Below are positions 1 through 8,170 of a DNA stretch of 49,416 bases, piece by piece; position 1 is the stretch's first letter; the number at the start of each line of letters is the position of its first letter. The translations under genes were made by a program, and so were the position numbers. Under the pieces are notes generated by a model that worked only from the letters and a program-made list of their open reading frames with translations, was not told where the DNA came from and did no database searches. Source of the DNA: JAJTHJ01 sp046316025 (GTDB taxonomy: Bacteria > Pseudomonadota > Gammaproteobacteria > Burkholderiales > Burkholderiaceae_F). Location: the NCBI GenBank assembly GCA_046316025.1, contig JBKCXU010000042.1, positions 1-49,416 of the forward strand. Reading direction: 5' to 3'.

Positions 1-3000
1 GTCGAAACCCACAACCACCCGACCGCCATTTCGCCGTTCCCGGGCGCTGCGACCGGCGCCGGCGGCGAGATCCGCGACGAAGGTGCAACGGGCAGGGGCG
101 CCAAGCCCAAGGCGGGGCTATGCGGTTTTTCGGTCTCGCACCTGCGGCTGCCGGATGCGCGCCGCGCCTGGGAGTCGGACGCCGACGTCGCGGCGGCCGC
201 GACGCCGAGCGACGGCGACTACGGTTTCCCCTCGCGCATCGCCGATGCGCTGGCGATCATGATCGACGCGCCGATCGGCGCCGCCGCCTTCAACAACGAA
301 TTCGGCCGGCCGAACCTGCTCGGCTACTTCCGCAGCTTCGAGGCCAACGTCGGCGGCAAGCGGTACGGCTATCACAAGCCGATCATGATTGCCGGTGGCG
401 TCGGCAGCATCCGCGACGATCAGGTACGCAAGCACGACTTGCCGGCGGGCACGCTGCTCGTACAACTGGGCGGGCCGGGCATGCGCATCGGCCTGGGCGG
501 CGGTGCTGCGTCCAGCATGGGCGCGGGAAGCAATACCGAGTCGCTCGACTTCGACTCCGTACAACGCGGCAACGCCGAGATCCAGCACCGCGCCCAAGAG
601 GTAATCGACGCCTGCTGGGCGCTGGGCGAGGCCAGCCCGATCCTGTCGATCCACGACGTCGGCGCCGGCGGGCTATCCAACGCGATGCCGGAACTGGCAC
701 ACGGCGCGGGCAAGGGCGCACGCTTCGACTTGAAGGCGGTGCCGGTCGAAGAGAGCGGCATGAGCCCGCTGGAGATCTGGTGCAATGAATCGCAGGAACG
801 CTATTCGTTGGCGATCGACCCGGCGAAGCTCGCCGACTTCGATGCGCTGTGCAAACGTGAGCGCTGCCCGTACGCGGTGATCGGCCGCATCACCGACGAG
901 CCGCAAGTCGTCGTGGCGCGGGAGGGCGAGGCTCTCGCCGTGGACATGCCGATGGACGTGCTGCTCGGCAAACCGCCCAAGATGCACCGCGACGTGCGAC
1001 GGGTGGCCACCGCGCTGCCGCCGCTGGACGCCACCCGCATCGACCTGCCAACCGCCGCGCTCGATGTACTTCGCCATCCGACGGTGGCGAGCAAGGCGTT
1101 CCTGATCACCATCGGCGACCGCAGCGTGGGCGGGCTCAACTGCCGCGACCCGATGGTCGGCCCCTGGCAGGTGCCGGTCGCGGACTGCGCGGTGACGCTG
1201 CTCGATTACGAGGGCTATGCCGGCGAGGCGATGGCAATGGGCGAGCGCGCGCCAGTGGCCGTGATCGATTCCGCGGCGAGTGTGCGCTTGGCCATCGGCG
1301 AGGCGCTACTCAACCTCGCCGCGGCGGACGTGGCGCTGGAGCGCGTGAAGCTCTCCGCCAATTGGATGGCCGCCTGTGGCCTCCCGGGCGAAGACGCCAG
1401 GCTCTTCGATGCAGTGCGCGCGGCGAGCGAGTTCTGCCAGCAGTTGGGCATCAGCATCCCGGTCGGCAAGGACTCGTTGTCGATGAAGACCGCTTGGCGC
1501 GACGGGGCCGAAGACAAGTTGGTGTCGGCGCCGGTGTCGCTGATCGTCTCGGCCGCGGCACCCGTGGACGATGTGCGCCGCTCGCTGACGCCGCAACTAC
1601 GCACCGATGCCGGGGAGACACTGCTGCTGTTGATCGATCTGTCCAACGGCAAGCAGCGGCTCGGCGCCTCGATGCTGGCGCAGGTGTCGCAGCAGTTCGG
1701 CAACGATGCCCCCGACGTGGATGCACCGGTGCAACTGGCCGCAGCGTTCCGCGCGGTACGCGAGATCGGCAACGCGGGCCGACTGCTCGCCTACCACGAC
1801 CGCTCCGATGGCGGCCTGTGGGCCACGGCCTGTGAGATGGCCTTTGCCGGCCATTGCGGCTTGACGCTAAACGTGGACATGCTGGCGCTCGACCCGCTGG
1901 CGCTCGATGCCGGCGACTACAAGATCCGACCCGAGCAGGTGGCGGTCCGGCGTCATGAGCTGACGCTGCGCGCGCTTTTCAACGAAGAGCTCGGCTGCGT
2001 GCTGCAAATCCGGGCGGCCGAGTTGGGCGACGTGATGGCCGTGCTGCGCGCGCACGGCCTGGGCGCAGTGAGCCACGTGATCGGCAAGCCGAACGCGAAC
2101 GACGTCATCGAAGTCTGGCGCGACGCCAAGCAGGTCTTTGCCCGCCCGCGGGCCGAGCTTCAGCGGGTGTGGAGCGAAGTCTCCTGGCGCATCGCCGGGC
2201 TGCGCGACAACCCGGACTGCGCCAACGCCGAGTACGCGCGCGCGACAGATTTGGATGACCGCGGCTTGTCGATGAGCCTCACGTTCGATCCGGCCGAAGA
2301 CATCGCTGCGCCGTTCATTGCCACCGGCGCGCAGCCGCGCATCGCCATCCTGCGCGAGCAGGGCGTTAACAGCCAGTACGAAATGGCATCGGCCTTCGAC
2401 CGTGCCGGCTTTGCCGCAATCGATGTGCACATGACCGACCTGCTGGAGGGCCGCGCGAATCTTGCCGACTTCAAGGGGCTGGCCGCCTGCGGTGGCTTCT
2501 CGTATGGCGACGTGCTCGGCGCTGGCGGCGGCTGGGCCAAGACGATCCTCTATCACCCGCAACTCGCCGAGCAGTTCGCCGCGTTCTTCGCGCGGCCCGA
2601 AAGCTTCTCGCTCGGCATTTGCAACGGCTGTCAGATGATGAGCCAGCTCGCGCCGCTGATCCCCGGTGCGCAGCACTGGCCGCGCTTCGAGCGCAATGCG
2701 TCGGCGCAGTACGAGGCGCGGCTGGTGCAGGTGGAGGTTCAGCCTTCGCCCTCGCTCTTCTTTGCCGGCATGGAAGGCAGCCGAATGCCGATTGCCAACG
2801 CGCACGGCGAAGGGCGCGCGGTGTTCGCCTCGGCCGAGGCGCAAGCGCACGCGTTGGTGGCGGTGCGCTACGTGGACTCGCTCGGCCAGCCGACGGAAAC
2901 GTATCCGTACAACCCGAACGGCTCGCCCGGTGGAATCACGGGGCTGACCACGCCGGACGGCCGCTTCACGATCCTGATGCCCCATCCGGAGCGGGTACGG

Positions 3001-3093
3001 CGCACGGTGCAACTGAGCTGGCAGCCGCCGGGCTTGGCCGAGGACTCGCCGTGGATGCGGATGTTCCGCAACGCCCGGCGTGCGGTCGGCTGA
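1..3093 (+). CDS. purL: phosphoribosylformylglycinamidine synthase, 5'-truncated by the window edge
   Basis: Converts FGAR, glutamine and ATP to FGAM in de novo purine synthesis; cytosolic. The frame is open from base 1, beginning with the conserved VETHNHPTAISPFPG segment, so about 290 N-terminal residues of the roughly 1,300-residue single-chain enzyme are missing and 1,030 are visible. The synthetase halves are followed by a class I glutaminase domain. There, GGFSYGD, the nucleophile Cys in GICNGCQ (visible codon 874) and the His/Glu pair of PHPERV (codons 995 and 997) are all present. It ends with TGA at 3091-3093. This is the large proteobacterial form rather than the split PurL/PurQ/PurS type. 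Family assignment is certain; only the start lies outside the window. Confidence 0.98.
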   Translation, partial: VETHNHPTAISPFPGAATGAGGEIRDEGATGRGAKPKAGLCGFSVSHLRLPDARRAWESDADVAAAATPSDGDYGFPSRIADALAIMIDAPIGAAAFNNEFGRPNLLGYFRSFEANVGGKRYGYHKPIMIAGGVGSIRDDQVRKHDLPAGTLLVQLGGPGMRIGLGGGAASSMGAGSNTESLDFDSVQRGNAEIQHRAQEVIDACWALGEASPILSIHDVGAGGLSNAMPELAHGAGKGARFDLKAVPVEESGMSPLEIWCNESQERYSLAIDPAKLADFDALCKRERCPYAVIGRITDEPQVVVAREGEALAVDMPMDVLLGKPPKMHRDVRRVATALPPLDATRIDLPTAALDVLRHPTVASKAFLITIGDRSVGGLNCRDPMVGPWQVPVADCAVTLLDYEGYAGEAMAMGERAPVAVIDSAASVRLAIGEALLNLAAADVALERVKLSANWMAACGLPGEDARLFDAVRAASEFCQQLGISIPVGKDSLSMKTAWRDGAEDKLVSAPVSLIVSAAAPVDDVRRSLTPQLRTDAGETLLLLIDLSNGKQRLGASMLAQVSQQFGNDAPDVDAPVQLAAAFRAVREIGNAGRLLAYHDRSDGGLWATACEMAFAGHCGLTLNVDMLALDPLALDAGDYKIRPEQVAVRRHELTLRALFNEELGCVLQIRAAELGDVMAVLRAHGLGAVSHVIGKPNANDVIEVWRDAKQVFARPRAELQRVWSEVSWRIAGLRDNPDCANAEYARATDLDDRGLSMSLTFDPAEDIAAPFIATGAQPRIAILREQGVNSQYEMASAFDRAGFAAIDVHMTDLLEGRANLADFKGLAACGGFSYGDVLGAGGGWAKTILYHPQLAEQFAAFFARPESFSLGICNGCQMMSQLAPLIPGAQHWPRFERNASAQYEARLVQVEVQPSPSLFFAGMEGSRMPIANAHGEGRAVFASAEAQAHALVAVRYVDSLGQPTETYPYNPNGSPGGITGLTTPDGRFTILMPHPERVRRTVQLSWQPPGLAEDSPWMRMFRNARRAVG

Positions 3094-3222
3094 CGGGAAC
3101 GCCGGCGCAAGGCGCGGCCGCGGGTGAGTGCTGCACAAGAACGCGCGATAGAGCGGTTGGCCAGCAACGCGACATTCCCGTAAATTCGGGATCTTGCTAA
3201 AAACACAAAAATCGAGGGAGAA

Positions 3223-3291
3223 ATGGCAATGCGTTTGAATCTTCGGCTGCCCCGTCGTCGGGGCGAGTCGCCAGGGTTGTCGCTGCGATGA
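3223..3291 (+). CDS. possible 22-residue leader peptide
   Basis: A short frame opens at ATG 3223 behind the purine-rich Shine-Dalgarno sequence GAGGGAGAA. It encodes a 22-residue, Arg/Leu-rich peptide beginning MAMRLNLRLPRRR and stops at TGA 3289-3291. That stop overlaps the ATG at 3288 of the next gene by four bases, while the next gene has no ribosome site of its own. This suggests a leader whose translation carries ribosomes onto the downstream gene. It could instead be a lost N-terminus or chance. No homology is recognised. Confidence 0.4.
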   Translation: MAMRLNLRLPRRRGESPGLSLR

Positions 3292-3749
3292 TGGCGCTCG
3301 CCGACCCGACTCCAGCACGCATGGCATCGTCGACTTATCGCAAAACCGCAGCCGGCTCGGCGGAGATCGCCCACCGGCAGGCCCTGCGCGACGCGCAGAA
3401 GCGCTCCGTTTTGCTGCTGCTCGATGGGCATCGGTCGGTCGCCGACGTGGCGCAGACGTTGCGGGTCGATGCCGCAATTGCCGAGGCTATCGTCGCCGAG
3501 CTCGTGCAACTTGGCCTGGCTCAGGCGTCGCAGGAGGCGCTCGCCGCCGCGGGCGCTCCCGACCTGCCATCGAGGAGCGAGGTCGAACGCGTGTATGCGC
3601 GCTACCTCGGCCCTCTGGCCCCGATGTTGGTGGCAAAGCATTTGCCGGAGGCGCGCGATCGCGCTGACCTGATTGCCAGGCTGGCCAGCCATTTGACCGA
3701 CGAGTCGCTGCGCGCCGACTTCGTGGCTGAGGTGTCGCAATTGCGCTGA
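3288..3749 (+). CDS. winged-helix-like small regulatory protein, uncharacterised
   Basis: The 153-residue product begins with a stretch (YRKTAAGSAEI, then a VLLLLDGHRSVADVA-type segment, residues about 20-75) resembling a family of small betaproteobacterial proteins with a winged-helix-like core. The C-terminal half (residues about 100-150, YARYLGPLAPMLV onward) resembles a helical tail domain found at the ends of some bacterial Ser/Thr kinases. It has no signal peptide or membrane segment, so it is probably cytosolic. It overlaps the 22-codon leader by 4 nt and precedes a DUF3365 haem-sensor gene by 44 nt, so a signalling role is inferred from context. An alternative start is ATG 3291. The biochemical function is unknown. 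Confidence 0.75.
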   Translation: MMALADPTPARMASSTYRKTAAGSAEIAHRQALRDAQKRSVLLLLDGHRSVADVAQTLRVDAAIAEAIVAELVQLGLAQASQEALAAAGAPDLPSRSEVERVYARYLGPLAPMLVAKHLPEARDRADLIARLASHLTDESLRADFVAEVSQLR

Positions 3750-3793
3750 GGCCGGTGGCGCTCGGTACCAACGCTGTTTATCGGGAGAGTCTC

Positions 3794-4420
3794 ATGGGTC
3801 TACGCGGTAAGTTCAATCTCGCTTTTATCGTCATCTTTGCCGTCGGTGTGGCGGTGACGGCATGGGTGGCCTATCGCCTGCTCGAAGACAATGCCAAGAG
3901 TGAAGTGGCGCGCAAGGCCTTGCTGATGATGGATGCCGCCAGCGCCGTTCGGCGCTACACGAATGCCGAGGTGCGGCCGCAACTCGATCGCCTCGGCAGC
4001 GAGGAGTTCCTGCCGCAAACCGTACCGGCATTTGCGGCAACCGAGACCGTCGGCGCATTGGGGCGCACCGGCACGAGCTACACCGGCTACACGTACAAGG
4101 AAGCGGTTCTCAATCCAACCAACCCGCGCGATCTGGCCACCCCGTGGGAACGGCAGCTGGTCGAAACGTTTCGTACCTCGCCGCAGCAGCAGGAGTTGAT
4201 CGGCGAGCGGGGCGACGGCGCCGAGCGGATTCTGTACATCGCCCGTCCGATCAAGATCACCGACCCGGCCTGTCTGGTGTGCCACAGTACTCCGGCGGCA
4301 GCGCCGGCAGCCTTGATCCGGCGTTATGGTGACGCGGGCGGCTTTAACTGGACACTGAACGAAATCGTCGGCGCTCAGGTGGTGACGGTGCCGATGTCCG
4401 TCCCGCTCGCGGCGGCGTAG
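3794..4420 (+). CDS. DUF3365 (Tll0287-like) haem-binding sensor protein, shortened by an in-frame TAG
   Basis: A 208-residue product with one N-terminal membrane segment (residues about 7-27), a periplasmic DUF3365/Tll0287-like domain and a c-type haem motif CLVCH (Cys160, Cys163, His164). Family members are redox or ligand sensors that usually continue into a second membrane helix and a HAMP domain. Here the frame meets TAG at 4418-4420, just where the second helix should start; the missing parts follow in the same frame (next entry). ATG 3794 was chosen over the upstream GTG 3755 because GGGAGAG sits just before it and the hydrophobic segment follows at once. As it stands the product would be a single-pass protein with a periplasmic haem domain and no signalling output. 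Confidence 0.8.
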   Translation: MGLRGKFNLAFIVIFAVGVAVTAWVAYRLLEDNAKSEVARKALLMMDAASAVRRYTNAEVRPQLDRLGSEEFLPQTVPAFAATETVGALGRTGTSYTGYTYKEAVLNPTNPRDLATPWERQLVETFRTSPQQQELIGERGDGAERILYIARPIKITDPACLVCHSTPAAAPAALIRRYGDAGGFNWTLNEIVGAQVVTVPMSVPLAAA

Positions 4421-4672
4421 CGGGCATTCTGGACTTTCATCACGGCTCTGGGCGCAATCCTGATCGCTGCTGCCGTCGTGCTCAACGTCATGCTGGCGCG
4501 ACTCATCCTGCGGCCCGTCATCGGCCTCGCCGAAATCGCCGAGCAAATCAGCACGGGCGACTTCTCCAAGCCGGAGTTCAAGAGCGGCAGCCGCGACGAA
4601 ATCGCCCGACTGGGCGAGTCGTTCAACCGGATGCGGCGCAGCCTGCAACAGGCGATGCAGATGTTGCGCTGA
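4421..4672 (+). pseudogene. second membrane helix and HAMP domain stranded beyond an in-frame TAG
   Basis: Directly after the TAG at 4418-4420 the same frame stays open for 83 codons and ends at TGA 4670-4672. It encodes RAFWTF, a hydrophobic helix (about 4433-4500) and a HAMP segment with the LRPV..L and DEIARLGESFNRM signatures. This is exactly the expected continuation of the DUF3365 protein. A GTG at 4478 or ATG at 4490 could start a separate short peptide, but no good ribosome site precedes either. The simplest reading is one gene with a nonsense change (one base from CAG, GAG or AAG). Readthrough or a sequencing error are alternatives. Confidence 0.7.
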
Positions 4673-4724
4673 GGCGCGCGGAGGCGGCGCTGGCCGCTCT
4701 CCGTCCTCGGAAGTTCGCCGGACG

Positions 4725-5495
4725 TTACTTGACGACCGCCTTCTTTTCCAACGAATCGACGTAAGCCTGCACGCGCTGCTGCTGGAGCATTTCGCGGATC
4801 TGCGGCTGCACCTTGTCCAGCGGCGGGAACTGCGTGTCGCGCACGTCGTCCAGTTGGATCACGTGCCAGCCAAACTGAGTCTGCACGGGGGTCTGCGTGT
4901 ACTGGCCCTTTTGCAGCGCGACCATCGCGCCGGAGAACGGCTTGACGAAACCGTCCGGCCCCGCCCAGTCCAGATCGCCGCCGCGCTGGGCGGAGCCGGG
5001 GTCCTTGGACTTCTGCTTGGCCAGTTCGTCGAACTTGGCGCCCTTCTTGAGTTGATCGATCACGGCCTTCGCGTCGGCTTCGTTCTCGACCAGGATGTGG
5101 CGGGCGCGGTACTCCTTGGCGCCGGCGGCGGCCTTCTGCTTGTCGTACTCGGCCTTGATCTGCGCTTCGGTGACCGGGTTCTTCTCGACCACGTCGCGCA
5201 TCAGCGCCTGGATGATCACGTTCTGCCGTTGCAGGTCGAGCTGGAACTTTACGTCCGGCTTGTCGACGATGCCGCGCTTGGTCGCGTCTTCGAGGAGGAT
5301 CTCGCGGCGGATCAGCTCCTTCTTGACCATCTCGCGCAACTGCGGCGAGTCTTTCTGCCCCTGTTGCTCGGCGAACTTGAGCCAGGCGTCTTCGCGCGAC
5401 TTCGGGATCGGCTTGCCGTTGACTGTGGCCACGTTCTGGGCGGAGGCGACGCCGGCCACGGTGGCGAGCGCGAAAATGAGCAGGGCTTTACGCAT
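4725..5495 (-). CDS. periplasmic parvulin-type peptidyl-prolyl cis-trans isomerase
   Basis: A 256-residue PpiC/parvulin-type foldase, predicted to catalyse proline cis-trans isomerisation during envelope protein folding. The start at 5495 gives a signal peptide (MRKALLIFAL then ATVAGVASAQ, cleavage near residue 19-20); the longer frame upstream adds residues that would spoil it. A SurA-like helical region (about 25-125) precedes the rotamase domain (128-220) with ARHILV, AQRGGDLDW and FGWHVIQLDD. A helical tail ends in KKAVVK. It is co-directional with bolA and yciB just upstream. Family confidence is high; I give no symbol because several parvulin paralogues exist in this group. Confidence 0.93.
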   Translation of the reverse strand: MRKALLIFALATVAGVASAQNVATVNGKPIPKSREDAWLKFAEQQGQKDSPQLREMVKKELIRREILLEDATKRGIVDKPDVKFQLDLQRQNVIIQALMRDVVEKNPVTEAQIKAEYDKQKAAAGAKEYRARHILVENEADAKAVIDQLKKGAKFDELAKQKSKDPGSAQRGGDLDWAGPDGFVKPFSGAMVALQKGQYTQTPVQTQFGWHVIQLDDVRDTQFPPLDKVQPQIREMLQQQRVQAYVDSLEKKAVVK

Positions 5496-5538
5496 GGGTC
5501 GAACCTTGAGGGTCAAGAGGAGGGGGCCGGGGGCCGCG

Positions 5539-5808
5539 CTATTCGTCGGGCGCCGCAAGGGTGAGCGCCAGCGCGTGAATGTCGTGTTGCATCAGGTCGG
5601 CGAGGGCATCATACACAAGGCGGTGCCGCGCCAGCCGGGTCAAGCCCGCGAAGCGCCGACTCACCAGGCGCACGCGGTAGTGGCCGCCGCCAGTCGCCGC
5701 TCCGGCGTGGCCGGCATGCTTGTGGCTTTCGTCCTCGATCTCGACCGACTGCGGCTCCAGCGCCGCGCGCAGCCGCGCTTCGATGAGCGCCACGTGGGTA
5801 TCAGCCAT
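5539..5808 (-). CDS. bolA: BolA family protein
   Basis: An 89-residue BolA-like protein. Members bind monothiol glutaredoxins and Fe-S clusters and act in iron-sulphur trafficking or as transcription regulators. The signature F-x-G-x(5)-RHRLVYDAL is seen in the middle, with a His-rich stretch (SHKHAGHAG) upstream supplying possible cluster ligands. The start at 5808 has a strong GGAGGG ribosome site; the longer frame overlaps yciB without a site. The coding region overlaps the end of yciB by 8 nt and lies 43 nt before ppiC, suggesting one yciB-bolA-ppiC transcription unit. Confidence 0.93.
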   Translation of the reverse strand: MADTHVALIEARLRAALEPQSVEIEDESHKHAGHAGAATGGGHYRVRLVSRRFAGLTRLARHRLVYDALADLMQHDIHALALTLAAPDE

Positions 5809-6427
5809 CTTTGCCCTCCGGCATGTGGCGCGCCATCCAGAACCCCATGCCGAGGACGAACGCAAAAGTCAGCCCGAGCAAGCCGAAGAGCTTGAAGCTC
5901 ACCCAGGTCGCGGTGGAGACGGTGTAAGCGACCACGAGATTGAGCACCGCGAGTGCGGCGAAGAAGGCGGTCCAGGCCCAGAGCAGCTGGTCCCACACGG
6001 GAGCCGGCAGCGTCAGCTTGTCGCCGAGCACGGTACGGATGAAGTTGCGCTGCGCGACGAGCTTGCCGCCGGCAAGGATCGCCGCGAACAGCGCATACAG
6101 GATGCTCGGCTTCCACTTGATGAAGGTTTCGTCGTGTAGCCAGATCGTCGCGCCACCAAAGACGACGATCACCGCGACCGACAGCATCAGCATCGCATCG
6201 ACCCTGCGGCGGGTGGCCAGTTGCCACGCTACCTGCAACAGGGAAACGACGATCGCCACCGCGGTGGCGAGCAGGATCGGCGCCTGCCCCGGAGGGATCG
6301 TGCCGTCGCCGATCAGCGGGCGCAGCAGCGCGCCGGCCCAGGCCTCGGCCTGTGCGGGGTTGGCGCCGGCCAGCTGGTAGGCGGCAAAGAACAGCAGGAC
6401 GGGGAGCAGGTCGAACAGGAGTTTCAT
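5801..6427 (-). CDS. yciB: inner-membrane septation protein YciB (IspZ)
   Basis: A 208-residue polytopic inner-membrane protein of the YciB/IspZ family, linked to envelope maintenance and septation. It starts MKLLFDLLPVLLFF and shows five to six hydrophobic segments plus the family motifs FIKWKPSILY and WVSFKLFGLLGLTF. ATG 6427 is preceded by GGAGGA; the upstream extension runs into the REP hairpins and is not coding. It overlaps bolA by 8 nt. The conserved yciB-bolA-ppiC neighbourhood is common in betaproteobacteria. Confidence 0.95.
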   Translation of the reverse strand: MKLLFDLLPVLLFFAAYQLAGANPAQAEAWAGALLRPLIGDGTIPPGQAPILLATAVAIVVSLLQVAWQLATRRRVDAMLMLSVAVIVVFGGATIWLHDETFIKWKPSILYALFAAILAGGKLVAQRNFIRTVLGDKLTLPAPVWDQLLWAWTAFFAALAVLNLVVAYTVSTATWVSFKLFGLLGLTFAFVLGMGFWMARHMPEGKDG

Positions 6428-6440
6428 CTGCGCGTCCTCC

Positions 6441-6513
6441 GTCGTTCCCGCGCAAGCGGGAACCCAGTCCCTTCGTTGGAGGCGTGCTCGATTCCCGCTT
6501 CCGCGGGAATGCC
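6441..6513 (+). repeat. REP-like two-hairpin element, copy 1
   Basis: Two perfect hairpins lie between yciB and selO. The first has 8-bp arms GTTCCCGC/GCGGGAAC at 6444-6451 and 6456-6463 with loop GCAA, followed by CCAG. The second has arms ATTCCCGC/GCGGGAAT at 6491-6498 and 6503-6510. The same arrangement recurs near 20.52 and 40.26 kb. It sits downstream of selO and upstream of yciB, where it may end or stabilise the selO transcript. Confidence 0.9.
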
Positions 6514-6536
6514 GTCGACGGAAGTGCAAGCAGAGT

Positions 6537-8066
6537 TCACGAAGAGCAACTCAATTGCAGCCCTGCCGCCCAGTCCGGCGGCGGCTTGGCATAGGCCTCG
6601 AACTCGGGTTGCTCCGCAAAGGGGCGGCGCAGCAGAGCGAGCAGCCGCTCGACCTCGGCAAAGTCGCGCGGCGCGCCGTCGTCGCCACGCGCTTTGCGGA
6701 TCGCGGCTTCGGCCAGGTAATTGCGCAAGACGTACTTCGGGTTGACGCGATTCATCCGCGCGGCGCGCTCGGCATCGACGCTGGCTTCGCGCTTCAGGCG
6801 CAAGCGATAGTCGGCCGCCCAGGCATCGAAGGCGGCGCGGTCGGCGAAGAGGTCGCGTACCGGTGCGTCGTCGGCGGGGTCGGTCGTATCGACGCGCAGC
6901 CGCGACAGATTGCGCCAGAACGACGTCCAGTCGGCGCGGTTGGCATGCAGCGCGGCCAGCAGCCGCTCGATCAGCGCATCGTCGCCGTCCTGCGCGGTGG
7001 CGAGCCCCAGCTTGGCGCGCATGTGCTCGCCGATGGCCGTTTCGTATTCGCCGAGGTAGACATCGAGCGCCGCCTGCGTGGCCTGTACGTCGCCGGTCAG
7101 CGGCACCGCGGCCTGCCCGAGGCAGTACAGATTCCAGTGGCCGATCTTCGGCTGCATCGCGTAGGCGTAGCGGCCGTGCTCGTCGCTGTGATTGCAGATG
7201 TGGTTGGCGTCGAAGCCGTCCATGAAGCCGAACGGCCCGTAGTCGAGTGTGAGCCCGAGCAGCGACATGTTGTCGCTGTTCATCACGCCGTGCATGAAGC
7301 CCACCGCCTGCCAGTACGCAATCAGCCGCGCGGTGCGGCGGGCCACTACTTCCAGCCAAGCGAGATAGGGCTGGCGTGCATCGCGGCAGTCGGGGAAGAA
7401 CTCGTCAATCGCATAGTCGGCCAGCGCGCGAAGTTCTTCGTGCCGGTTGTGCCAGTAGAAAAACTCGAAGTGGCCAAAGCGCAGAAAGCTCGGTGCCATT
7501 CTCGTGACCACCGCGGCGGACTCGACAGTTTCACGAAAGACCGGGGTGTCCGATCCCACCAGCATCAGCGCACGCGTGGTCGGCACGCCGAGGGCGGCCA
7601 TCGCCTCCGAGCACAGAAACTCGCGGATCGAGGAGCGCAGCACCGCGCGCCCGTCGGCAAAGCGGGAGTAGGGCGTCTTGCCCGCGCCCTTCAGTTGCAG
7701 TTCCCAGACGCGACCGTCCGGCGCGATCACGCCACCCAGCAGGTGCGCGCGCCCGTCGCCCAACTGCGGCACGTAGACGCCGAACTGATGCCCCGCGTAG
7801 ACGGCGGCAAGTGGCTCGGCGCCGGGCGGCACGGAGTTACCAGCAAGCGCGGCGACCGCCTGTGGGGTGCGCAGCTCGCCAGGCGGCAGCCCGATCGTCT
7901 CGGCCGCTGCGTCGGACACCGCTACCAGATAGGGGTCGGGCAAGGGCGTTGGCGCAAGCCGCGTGTAGAACGACCCCGGCAGCCGCGCAAAGCCGTTGTG
8001 CCAACGCAGCGCGTCGAGGGCGGCAGGCGAGTCGGCAGCGGCAAAGGGTGGCAACGGCGAGTTCAA
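6537..8066 (-). CDS. selO: protein adenylyltransferase SelO (YdiU), cysteine form
   Basis: A 509-residue SelO/YdiU pseudokinase-fold enzyme that transfers AMP from ATP to Ser, Thr or Tyr of target proteins. Visible motifs are AGHQFGVYVPQLGDGR, the phosphate-binding ELQLKGAGKTPYSR with RAVLRSSIREFL, and the metal/catalytic region GVMNSDNMS with TLDYGPFGFMD. The C-terminus ends LSCSS, placing Cys where eukaryotic SelO has selenocysteine. Length is normal for the family. It is divergent from the acyl-CoA ligase at 8171, with about 100 bp between them that must hold promoters for both. No oddity in the core residues. Confidence 0.96.
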   Translation of the reverse strand: MNSPLPPFAAADSPAALDALRWHNGFARLPGSFYTRLAPTPLPDPYLVAVSDAAAETIGLPPGELRTPQAVAALAGNSVPPGAEPLAAVYAGHQFGVYVPQLGDGRAHLLGGVIAPDGRVWELQLKGAGKTPYSRFADGRAVLRSSIREFLCSEAMAALGVPTTRALMLVGSDTPVFRETVESAAVVTRMAPSFLRFGHFEFFYWHNRHEELRALADYAIDEFFPDCRDARQPYLAWLEVVARRTARLIAYWQAVGFMHGVMNSDNMSLLGLTLDYGPFGFMDGFDANHICNHSDEHGRYAYAMQPKIGHWNLYCLGQAAVPLTGDVQATQAALDVYLGEYETAIGEHMRAKLGLATAQDGDDALIERLLAALHANRADWTSFWRNLSRLRVDTTDPADDAPVRDLFADRAAFDAWAADYRLRLKREASVDAERAARMNRVNPKYVLRNYLAEAAIRKARGDDGAPRDFAEVERLLALLRRPFAEQPEFEAYAKPPPDWAAGLQLSCSS

Positions 8067-8170
8067 ACGGAGGCTCCAGCGCGGCGGCGAATTGTATCGA
8101 CCGCAGGTTTTAGACTGCGTTCCATAAACACGCCGGCGCGCCGTCGGCGCAAAAGCAAGGAGACCCTCCG

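Noticed and set aside
3174..3192. TCCCG/CGGGA stem as purL terminator
   Set aside because: Only five pairs, a six-base loop and no T-run; too weak to list.
1867..3477. 536-codon minus-strand open frame opposite purL
   Set aside because: High-GC codon bias of purL leaves the antisense strand open; the translation is Arg/His-rich with no family features.
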